Shown: one piece after another, positions 1 through 5,786 of the stretch
Layout: every line of letters begins with the position of its first letter
How positions within the stretch are numbered: the stretch's first letter is position 1
Notes under the pieces: model-generated
Seen by the model: only the letters and a program-made list of their open reading frames with translations
Told to the model about the DNA's origin: nothing
Database searches by the model: none
Position numbers and translations under genes: made by a program
Assembly (NCBI GenBank): GCA_002728175.1
Contig: PBVH01000055.1
Span: 1-5,786, forward strand
Direction of reading: 5' to 3'
Source of the DNA: Flavobacteriales bacterium
GTDB taxonomy: Bacteria; Bacteroidota; Bacteroidia; Flavobacteriales; BACL11
Length of the DNA stretch: 5,786 nucleotides

Positions 1-275
1 AAATATTTTTACTAATGTTTTTACCAGCTGTAGACGCTGCGAGAATTTCTATAGAGAGAATTTTAAAGAAAGCTTCGCCTTTTTTACCTGATAAAAACCA
101 TTTTCATCATTTACTAATGAAAAAAGTAAATGCTAATTATGTTTTTGTGATTTATATTATTTTTTCAATTTTACCTTTTATTCTAAGCTTAACGATTTTA
201 AAAACTTATTATTCTTTTATATTATCTATAATTATATATTTTTCTATTTTATTATTTTTAAAAAAAAGTGCTTAA
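1..275 (+). CDS. WecA/MraY-type polyprenyl-phosphate sugar-1-phosphate transferase (C-terminal fragment)
   Basis: This is the 3' end of a gene that begins left of the window; the frame is open from base 3, giving 90 visible residues before TAA at 273-275. The ATG at 15 is probably internal, because codons upstream remain open and hydrophobic (IFLLM). The visible part has the family's last cytoplasmic loop: D and R residues, then PFLPDKNHFHHLL at bases 78-116, matching the PFSPDRQHIHHL region of E. coli WecA with its His-rich HxHH motif. Two hydrophobic segments follow (about bases 138-195 and 210-264), as expected at the C-terminus. Family members transfer a HexNAc-1-phosphate from a UDP-sugar to undecaprenyl phosphate at the inner membrane, the first step in O-antigen or capsule synthesis. 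The sugar specificity cannot be read from this fragment. The next gene starts at the very next base. Confidence 0.9.
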   Translation, partial: IFLLMFLPAVDAARISIERILKKASPFLPDKNHFHHLLMKKVNANYVFVIYIIFSILPFILSLTILKTYYSFILSIIIYFSILLFLKKSA

Positions 276-1901
276 GTGAATATTATAATATTACATTTCC
301 TTCTTTTTTTATTTTTAATTTATAGTAACGGAAAAATTTATTTTAAATATATTCATAATAATAATATTAATTTAAATTTTTTTGAAACTAGTTTATTTGG
401 CTTGATTATAACTGGATTTATTGCGCAAATATTTAATTTTATTATACCTTTAAATAATTATATTTTATATCTCAACATTCTTATTTGTTTACTTTTTCTA
501 TTTAATAATTTTAATTACTACAAGCTAGAAATAAAAAAAATTGAATTTTTTTTTTACTTATTTGTATTCATCTTTACAGTAATATTAATTTATGGAAGTC
601 CTTTTTCTGACGATTTAAATCACTATCATGCTAGCTATATTTCAAATATAGATAATTCCAAGTTAATAATCGGTAGTAATTTTCTTCATCATCATTATGG
701 TTTATCCTCTATTTGGTTAATATTGCATTCTTACTTAAATTTTAATACATCTTTGCTACAGGATATTCATGTCTTAAATGGAATTATTTTTTTTCTTGTT
801 TTATGCGTTCTATTTAAAAAAATATTATTCAATAGTAATTTAAAAAATAAATTAAATTTTACTCCAATTTTTACATTTTTGATTTTTTTTCTAATATTAA
901 AATATTCTAGGCTTAAGGAATTTGGAATTGATAGACCTGGATTTTTGATAATTATATTTACTATTTATTATTTTTTAAATAATTTTTTTTATAAAAAAAA
1001 TATTCAGATTTTTCATTTTATAAATTTGTTTATTTTAACATTTTTTCTATTTTCGATTAAAATAATTTTTTTACCATTTTTAATTTTATCTTTAATTTAT
1101 TTTATTTATGAAATTAAACTTAAATTACTTTTTACTAGCAAAGAAATTTTAATTATTTTAATTTTTGGTCTTTCATTTGCACTAAAAAATATATTAATAA
1201 GTGGATGCTTAATTTATCCTATTGAAATAACTTGCATCGAAGTATTGCAGTGGAATAGTAAAGAAATAGCTTCTAATTTAAGTTTTGGTGCAGAAGTAGT
1301 TAATAAAAGTTACAATACTTATCAAGGAAATTTATCTCCAATTGTTTATATAAAAAATATGAATTGGATAGAAAATTGGTATTTAACAAATTATAAACAA
1401 TTACTCGACTATATTTTAGTGTTACTTGTCTCTTGTTTTTTTACATTTATCATTTTTAAAAAAAATAAAAGTGCAAAATATGATAAAAAAATAATTATTT
1501 TAAGTTTAATACTGTTGATGTTATCACTATTTATAGCCTCAAAAACTCCTGTAATTAGAATGTTTCATCATGTATTTTATTTGATTGGCATTATATTAAT
1601 AACATTTTTTCTTAATTTCTCATCAATAAATCTGAAAAAAAATTATTTCATAATATTATTAATAATATGTTTTAGTTTCACGTTAAATAAAAATGTAAAT
1701 AGAATAATAAAATCAAATTATAAAAATGATCCAATATCGCATATTAAAGAAATTAATTGGTATCAAACACCAAAAAAAAGAAATTTAGATGGTTTTATTT
1801 ATTATGATGGTTGGATTGATGCAAGTCCTCTTGGTAATGAAAATCTCGACAAATTAAATTATACGAAAAAATTTACATTTGATATTATTTATAAAAAATA
1901 A
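276..1901 (+). CDS. Polytopic membrane protein, probable GT-C-type glycosyltransferase or glycan polymerase
   Basis: This encodes 541 residues with roughly 12-13 hydrophobic segments (for example about residues 2-17, 36-58, 63-79, 89-107, 167-184, 222-238, 290-308, 376-395, 405-422, 431-447 and 457-470). After the fourth segment comes an acidic and His-rich loop, SDDLNHYH at 111-118, followed by LHHHYG at 137-142. An acidic pair in the first large outer loop is the hallmark of GT-C enzymes, which use polyprenyl-phosphate sugars outside the membrane. Other features are DRPG at 219-222, a loop at 309-330 with two Cys and a Trp, PVIRMFHH at 425-432, and a hydrophilic tail of about 70 residues rich in Tyr, Trp and Asp. 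I do not recognise a named family with certainty; a Wzy-like polymerase is the main alternative. The GTG start directly follows the upstream TAA; a start further downstream would remove the first membrane segment. Base composition is extremely AT-rich. Real gene, function moderately sure. Confidence 0.8.
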   Translation: MNIIILHFLLFLFLIYSNGKIYFKYIHNNNINLNFFETSLFGLIITGFIAQIFNFIIPLNNYILYLNILICLLFLFNNFNYYKLEIKKIEFFFYLFVFIFTVILIYGSPFSDDLNHYHASYISNIDNSKLIIGSNFLHHHYGLSSIWLILHSYLNFNTSLLQDIHVLNGIIFFLVLCVLFKKILFNSNLKNKLNFTPIFTFLIFFLILKYSRLKEFGIDRPGFLIIIFTIYYFLNNFFYKKNIQIFHFINLFILTFFLFSIKIIFLPFLILSLIYFIYEIKLKLLFTSKEILIILIFGLSFALKNILISGCLIYPIEITCIEVLQWNSKEIASNLSFGAEVVNKSYNTYQGNLSPIVYIKNMNWIENWYLTNYKQLLDYILVLLVSCFFTFIIFKKNKSAKYDKKIIILSLILLMLSLFIASKTPVIRMFHHVFYLIGIILITFFLNFSSINLKKNYFIILLIICFSFTLNKNVNRIIKSNYKNDPISHIKEINWYQTPKKRNLDGFIYYDGWIDASPLGNENLDKLNYTKKFTFDIIYKK

Positions 1902-1920
1902 TTAATTATTAATTTTTTTT
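1893..1920. terminator. Possible weak bidirectional terminator at the convergent stop codons
   Basis: AATAATTAATTATT at 1897-1910 is a perfect 14-bp palindrome that covers both stop codons (TAA 1899-1901 on +, TAA 1904-1902 on -). An A6 run (1893-1898) precedes and overlaps its left edge and a T8 run (1913-1920) follows on the right, so a U-tract would trail the stem in either direction. The stem contains no G or C and has no natural loop, so it would be weak, and such motifs arise easily by chance in DNA this AT-rich. No other terminator candidate is visible between the two genes. Confidence 0.25.
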
Positions 1921-3047
1921 ATTATTTTTAAGGTTTCACGAACGTTTAATTTCCAGCTAAATGATTGATATCTCAATTTTGCATTTTTTAAAATTTCAAT
2001 TTTATGTATTTCATCTTTTAAATTTTTTAAAATAATATCCTCTATATTTTTAATATCATCTGGGTTAAAATAATCTGCAGCATTTGAGTTAATTTCTGGA
2101 AGTGATGATGTGTTTGAAACAATCACATTACAATTTTGTGTCATTGCTTCCAAAGTAGTTAATCCAAAAACTTCTGAGTAAGAGGTAAACAAATATAAAC
2201 TAGCAAATTTATATAAATCCGGTAGATATTCACTGTCTATATTAGCAAATATCTGAATAGAGTGATCAAGTCCTTCTTTGTATATATAATCTTTTAAAGT
2301 GTTGTAATATTTTTTGTCGAGAATTTGCATTACAATAACAAATTTAAAGTTGAAGTTTCTATCTTTATTAAGATTATTAAAAGCCTTAAATATATTTAGT
2401 ATATTGTGATATTTTACACATGACATCACTGAAAAAATATAATTTTGATTGTAATTAAAATTTTCCAATCTTTTTTTTTTTATACTTTTTTTTAAAAACT
2501 TATCATCAACACCTAAATAAACTTTTTCAATACTTTTGTCTTTTAAGTTAAGAAGATTTATTATTTCACTTTTTGCATAATTTGAATTAACTATTAATTT
2601 GTCACAAGCACGAATAGACAACTCCATAATTTTTTTTGTAAAAATTTTTCTTATAATATTTCCTGGCATTTTTTCAAAATGAACCCATGGCAAATTAGTG
2701 TGTAAACACAATACACTCTTAATATTTAATCTTTTAATAATTAAAGGAATAAAATTCATTGGAGAATAAAGAATATCTATATTATTTTTTTTCAAACTAA
2801 TAGGTAAAATAAATTGCATCCATATTAATCTAAAAAAAGTTATTGACAGAATATTAGATTTTATCTCGTAATGAATTTTTTTATTAATCCTAAGATCATT
2901 TTTGATCTCATTATATAAATTATTACATATATAAATAGTTACATTATCTTCCAGTAAACATTCAGAAAAACTTTTACAAAAATTTGAATTGTATGACTTT
3001 GTGCCACTATTATTGCCAGTGCAAATTAAATCTATTGCTAGTTTCAT
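1902..3047 (-). CDS. GT4-family (GT-B fold) glycosyltransferase
   Basis: This encodes 381 residues, the normal length for group 1/GT4 enzymes. The N-terminal acceptor domain opens with a beta strand and a Gly-containing loop (MKLAIDLICTGNNSGTKSY). It continues through DILYSPMNF (91-99) and LHTNLPW (115-121) to IVNSNYAKSEI (152-162), which is the typical end of the first domain. VYLGVDDKF (176-184) marks the interdomain region. The donor domain carries the diagnostic E-x7-E motif, E292 to E300 in SEVFGLTTLEAM, followed by NVIVSNTSSLPEI (307-319) and DYFNPDD (325-331). The K/R-N signature before helix 4 reads KYHN here (212-215). The enzyme should transfer a sugar from an NDP-sugar to a lipid-linked glycan on the cytoplasmic face; donor and linkage are unknown. 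The gene is transcribed against its neighbours, converging with the membrane-protein gene with no bases between the stops and diverging from the epimerase gene. The ATG at 3047 fits the domain start; no Shine-Dalgarno is evident. Confidence 0.93.
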   Translation of the reverse strand: MKLAIDLICTGNNSGTKSYNSNFCKSFSECLLEDNVTIYICNNLYNEIKNDLRINKKIHYEIKSNILSITFFRLIWMQFILPISLKKNNIDILYSPMNFIPLIIKRLNIKSVLCLHTNLPWVHFEKMPGNIIRKIFTKKIMELSIRACDKLIVNSNYAKSEIINLLNLKDKSIEKVYLGVDDKFLKKSIKKKRLENFNYNQNYIFSVMSCVKYHNILNIFKAFNNLNKDRNFNFKFVIVMQILDKKYYNTLKDYIYKEGLDHSIQIFANIDSEYLPDLYKFASLYLFTSYSEVFGLTTLEAMTQNCNVIVSNTSSLPEINSNAADYFNPDDIKNIEDIILKNLKDEIHKIEILKNAKLRYQSFSWKLNVRETLKIIKKINN

Positions 3048-3139
3048 AAATTATCTTGCTTATAGCAACTTAATTTAATAAATAAGCTAAAAAAATAAAC
3101 AATAAAAAAATTTAATTAACTTTATATAAATATAACAAA
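3048..3139. promoter_or_regulatory. Divergent intergenic region, likely promoters for both directions
   Basis: These 92 bp separate the start codons of the GT4 gene (-) and the epimerase gene (+), and form the only true gap in the window. Any local promoters should lie here. For the + gene, TATAAA at 3125-3130 could be a -10 box, but it sits only 9 bases before the ATG and has no recognisable -35, so a transcript from it would be nearly leaderless. For the - gene, TTGTTT (3102-3097 on the - strand) and TATTAA (3080-3075) are spaced by 16 bp, a weak sigma-70-like pair. A short inverted repeat, TTGCT-TAT-AGCAA, lies at 3056-3068 just upstream of the GT4 start. All are weak matches in very AT-rich DNA; the location is better supported than the individual boxes. 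Confidence 0.4.
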
Positions 3140-4114
3140 ATGGAAAAAATACTCATTACTGGTGCTGGTGGTTTTATTGGAGGTCATTTAGTTAAGGAAT
3201 TATTAAACAGAGGATATTATATTAGAGCAGTAGACATCAAACAAAAAGAAGATTGGTTTCAAACATTTGAGGCATCGGAAAATTTCACTCTTGATATGTC
3301 AGATAAAAATAATTGTTTTAAAATGGTTGAGGGTGTTGATCATGTAATAAATATGGCTTGTAATATGGGTGGTATGGGATTTATAGAAAACAATAAAGCT
3401 CTTTGTATGCTTTCAGTTTTGGTAAACACACATTTGTTGATGGCTTGCAAAGAATTCAATATAAAAAAATATTTTTTTTCTTCTAGCGCATGTGCATACA
3501 ATAAAGACTTACAAAATGATGCTACTATTCAAGGTTTAAAGGAATCTGATGCTTACCCTGCTAACCCAGAAGACGGATATGGATGGGAAAAATTATTCAG
3601 CGAAAGAATGTGTAGACATTTTCTTGAAGATTATGGATTGGATGTAAAAGTTGCAAGATATCATAATATTTATGGACCAAACGGAACTTATGATGGTGGC
3701 AGGGAAAAAGCACCCGCAGCTCTATGCAGAAAGATTATAAATTCAATTATAAAAAATGAGGATTTAATTGATGTATGGGGTGATGGTGAACAAACAAGAT
3801 CTTTTTTGTATATTGATGATTGCGTTGAAGCAACCTTAAAATTATTTGACTCTAATTTCCATGGACCAATCAATATTGGAAGTGAAGAAAAAGTATCAAT
3901 AAATGATATGATCGATAAAATAGAGAACATTTCAAGTAAAAAAGTAAAAAAAAATTATCAATTAGATAAACCCAAAGGTGTAAGAGGAAGAAATAGTGAT
4001 AATACTCTAATAAGAAAACAACTAAATTGGGAGCCAAAATTTACTCTTTATCAGGGTTTAGAAAAAACTTACAATTGGATTTACTCAGAAATTAGAAAAA
4101 AACATAATCAATAA
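3140..4114 (+). CDS. GDP-mannose 3,5-epimerase-like NAD-dependent sugar epimerase (extended SDR)
   Basis: This encodes 324 residues, a full-length extended short-chain dehydrogenase/reductase. The N-terminal Rossmann motif is TGAGGFIG (7-14, GxxGxxG). The rest resembles GDP-mannose 3,5-epimerase (GME) closely: NMGGMGFIENN (75-85), SSSACAY (114-120), LKESDAYPANPEDGYG (133-148), RYHNIYGPNGT (173-183), GGREKAPAA (186-194), GDGEQTRSF (214-222) and GVRGRNSDN (280-288). Residues corresponding to the plant GME catalytic set are all present at one constant offset of 27: Cys118, Tyr147, Lys151 and Lys190. GME oxidises C4 of GDP-mannose transiently and inverts C3 and C5, giving GDP-L-galactose, with GDP-L-gulose as a side product. 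A heptose or other GDP-sugar substrate remains possible for bacterial homologues. It is a cytosolic enzyme. The stop codon is followed directly by the ATG of the carbamoyltransferase gene, so the two are almost certainly cotranscribed. Local GC is clearly higher than in the membrane-protein gene. Confidence 0.94.
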   Translation: MEKILITGAGGFIGGHLVKELLNRGYYIRAVDIKQKEDWFQTFEASENFTLDMSDKNNCFKMVEGVDHVINMACNMGGMGFIENNKALCMLSVLVNTHLLMACKEFNIKKYFFSSSACAYNKDLQNDATIQGLKESDAYPANPEDGYGWEKLFSERMCRHFLEDYGLDVKVARYHNIYGPNGTYDGGREKAPAALCRKIINSIIKNEDLIDVWGDGEQTRSFLYIDDCVEATLKLFDSNFHGPINIGSEEKVSINDMIDKIENISSKKVKKNYQLDKPKGVRGRNSDNTLIRKQLNWEPKFTLYQGLEKTYNWIYSEIRKKHNQ

Positions 4115-5786
4115 ATGAGTATAGTTCTTGGACTAAATTGTAACCATGCAGACTCTTCTGCATGCATAATCAAAGATGGTAAATTATTATTTGCAATTGA
4201 AGAAGAGCGATTAAATAGAGTAAAACATTGGGCAGGTTTACCAACTGGGTCAATAAAAAATTGCTTAGATAATTTAAATTTAAAAATTTCAGATATTACA
4301 GATATTACTATTAATACCAATCCAAAATCAAATATATTAAAAAAAAGTTTATATTTATTTGGCAATTATATTTTCGGAAAAAAAAAATTTGAAATTTACC
4401 AAAGATTAAAAAAAAAATATTTTATAATAGATGAAATAAATAATTATTTTTTTCCTGAAAAAATTTCTAAGAAAGTAAAAATAAATTATATAGATCATCA
4501 TTTATCTCATATTGCATCAGCTTATTTTCCGTCAGGATTTGATAAAGCTATAGGCCTTTCTATCGATGGTTTTGGTGATTTTGTAAGTTTAGCCATTGCA
4601 AAATGTAACAATGAAAATATAGAGTTTGTCAAAAAAATATACTTCCCAGATTCATTGGGCGTTTTGTATGAAGCATTTACGCAATTATCTGGTTTTAATG
4701 GATATGGAGACGAATACAAATTTATGGGATTATCTTCATATGGTAGTCCTGTTTTTTTTGACAAAATAAAAAATAATCTATTTCTTAATTATAAAAATTT
4801 AAAACTAAATTTAAAATACTTTAATCATACAAATAAGAACTTTGTTTACAAATTTGAAGGTTCTCCAAAACAACCAGAGTTATTTAATAATAAAATTTGT
4901 GAAATATTTAATGTAAATACTAAAGATGAGATTAAATATGATAATAATTTAAAAAAAAATATTGCAAAATCGGTCCAAAAAATTTTTGAAGAAAAACTCT
5001 TAGATATATGTAATGACATAATTAAAATGAATTATTCTGAAAACTTAGTATATGCGGGTGGTTGTGCTCTGAATTCTTTAGCTAATAAAAGAATAGTGGA
5101 AAGTAATATTTTTAAAAATGTTTTTATCCCATATGCTCCAGGTGATGGTGGTGGATCAATTGGATCAGCATTATATTTTCTTAACCAAAAAAAACAAAAA
5201 GTATCAAATTTAAAGTCACCCTTTTTGGGTAATGATTTTTCAAATTTGGAAATAGAAAAGGAAATAAAAAAAAACAAAAAGCTTGATTCATTTAAAGTTA
5301 TTTTTATTCCAAATCAATCTGATTTGAATGAAAAAATAGTAAATTCAATATACGAAAATAAAATTGTTGGATATTTTCAAGGAAGAATGGAATTTGGCGC
5401 AAGAGCTCTTGGTAACAGATCAATATTAGCTAATCCATGTGAAAAAAATATAAAAGAAATTATTAACCTTAAAATAAAGAGGAGAGAAAATTTTAGGCCT
5501 TTTGCACCTTCTATAATTGAGAATGAAAAATTAAATTGGTTTTATACAAATTTTAAAAATCCTTATATGTCTGCAGTTGAAAATATTATAGAAAGAAAGA
5601 GAAATCTTATACCTGCAGTAACTCATGTTGATGGTACGGGAAGAGTCCAAACTGTATCTAAAGATTTAAATCCTAAATTTTTTTCTTTAATAAACAAATT
5701 TTTTGAAATATCAGGAGTTCCTATTTTATTAAATACCTCTTTTAATGAAAATGAACCTATTGTTAATAAACCATCTGAAGCAATAG
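4115..5786 (+). CDS. NodU/CmcH/TobZ-family O-carbamoyltransferase (3' end cut by window)
   Basis: 557 codons are visible with no stop before the right edge; relatives are roughly 560-600 residues, so only a short tail is missing. The N-terminal Kae1-like domain shows NHADSSACIIKDG (10-22), EEERLNRVKH (29-38), DHHLSHIASAYF (127-138, the His cluster used for metal/nucleotide binding), SIDGFGD (149-155), YAGGCALN (313-320) and PGDGGGSIGSA (342-352). The C-terminal YrdC-like domain shows FQGRMEFGARALGNRSILA (421-439), RRENFRPFAP (456-465), HVDGTGRVQTV (504-514) and LLNTSFNENEPIV (538-550). Family enzymes make carbamoyl-AMP from carbamoyl phosphate and ATP, then transfer the carbamoyl group to a hydroxyl, for example on Nod factors, cephems or aminoglycosides. 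In this locus the acceptor is probably a sugar of the surface glycan or its nucleotide precursor (inference). The ATG directly follows the epimerase TAA, implying an operon with coupled translation. Two A10 tracts lie early in the gene (4378-4387 and 4408-4417). Confidence 0.95.
   Translation, partial: MSIVLGLNCNHADSSACIIKDGKLLFAIEEERLNRVKHWAGLPTGSIKNCLDNLNLKISDITDITINTNPKSNILKKSLYLFGNYIFGKKKFEIYQRLKKKYFIIDEINNYFFPEKISKKVKINYIDHHLSHIASAYFPSGFDKAIGLSIDGFGDFVSLAIAKCNNENIEFVKKIYFPDSLGVLYEAFTQLSGFNGYGDEYKFMGLSSYGSPVFFDKIKNNLFLNYKNLKLNLKYFNHTNKNFVYKFEGSPKQPELFNNKICEIFNVNTKDEIKYDNNLKKNIAKSVQKIFEEKLLDICNDIIKMNYSENLVYAGGCALNSLANKRIVESNIFKNVFIPYAPGDGGGSIGSALYFLNQKKQKVSNLKSPFLGNDFSNLEIEKEIKKNKKLDSFKVIFIPNQSDLNEKIVNSIYENKIVGYFQGRMEFGARALGNRSILANPCEKNIKEIINLKIKRRENFRPFAPSIIENEKLNWFYTNFKNPYMSAVENIIERKRNLIPAVTHVDGTGRVQTVSKDLNPKFFSLINKFFEISGVPILLNTSFNENEPIVNKPSEAI

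Noticed and set aside
273..275. In-frame TAA that might be a nonsense mutation splitting one long gene (bases 1-1901)
   Set aside because: The WecA-type protein ends at about the usual distance after its HxHH motif, and the following protein starts a separate set of membrane segments with its own motifs, so two genes are more likely.
981..1000. T8 followed by A8 as an intrinsic terminator or bent-DNA element
   Set aside because: It falls inside the membrane-protein coding sequence and is explained by Phe/Asn/Lys codons in very AT-rich DNA.
3056..3068. Inverted repeat TTGCT-TAT-AGCAA as a terminator
   Set aside because: The 5-bp stem is short, it lies upstream of a start codon rather than after a gene, and no T-run follows it; kept only as a speculative operator.
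3688..3930. 80-codon open frame on the - strand opposite the epimerase gene
   Set aside because: It lies wholly antisense to a gene with strong family motifs, its translation resembles no protein I recognise, and it has no start signals.
4108..4365. 85-codon open frame on the - strand over the epimerase/carbamoyltransferase junction
   Set aside because: It is antisense to the conserved N-terminus of the carbamoyltransferase; its openness follows from the codon pattern on the other strand.
4522..4764. 80-codon open frame on the - strand inside the carbamoyltransferase gene
   Set aside because: It is a shadow of a well-conserved coding region, with no recognisable protein features.
5032..5277. 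81-codon open frame on the - strand inside the carbamoyltransferase gene
   Set aside because: It is antisense to the YAGGCALN and PGDGGGSIGSA motifs of the real gene.
1..5786. CRISPR arrays, tRNA or rRNA genes, insertion sequences, toxin-antitoxin or defence genes
   Set aside because: No regularly spaced repeats, no recognisable RNA gene sequence and no transposase or nuclease motifs were seen on either strand; nearly all bases are accounted for by five glycan-synthesis genes.

Overview
The window is very AT-rich DNA packed edge to edge with coding sequence. It holds two complete genes on the + strand, one complete gene on the - strand, and one gene cut by each end of the window. The content is typical of a bacterial cell-surface polysaccharide (O-antigen or capsule-like) locus. 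Low GC, an almost complete lack of intergenic DNA and the absence of clear Shine-Dalgarno sequences suggest a streamlined genome, perhaps a marine SAR11/Pelagibacterales-type bacterium. That assignment is an inference from composition and layout; no phylogenetic marker is present.

Layout: (1) bases 1-275 hold the C-terminal end of a WecA-type polyprenyl-phosphate sugar-1-phosphate transferase, the enzyme class that starts glycan assembly on the lipid carrier. (2) Bases 276-1901 encode a 541-residue polytopic membrane protein that looks like a GT-C-type glycosyltransferase or polymerase. (3) Bases 1902-3047 on the - strand encode a GT4 glycosyltransferase, convergent with the previous gene. 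(4) Bases 3048-3139 are the only real intergenic gap, a 92-bp divergent region that must hold any promoters for both directions. (5) Bases 3140-4114 encode a GDP-mannose 3,5-epimerase-like enzyme with every catalytic residue in register. (6) Bases 4115 to the right edge encode a NodU/CmcH/TobZ-family O-carbamoyltransferase that lacks only its last few tens of residues.

A working model (inference): the WecA-type enzyme primes undecaprenyl phosphate. The GT4 enzyme adds a sugar on the cytoplasmic face, and the membrane protein adds a sugar or polymerises on the outer face. The epimerase makes a GDP-L-sugar (L-galactose/L-gulose type or a heptose analogue), and the carbamoyltransferase decorates a hydroxyl with a carbamoyl group. 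Pairing of a GME-type epimerase with a carbamoyltransferase recalls the sugar module of bleomycin biosynthesis and is the most interesting biochemical hint here.

No tRNA, rRNA, CRISPR array, insertion sequence or phage gene was recognised. No stretch over 300 bases lacks a gene. I see no clearly new system; the notable points are the enzyme pairing, the zero-length gene junctions, a palindrome covering two convergent stop codons, and long homopolymer tracts in coding sequence.
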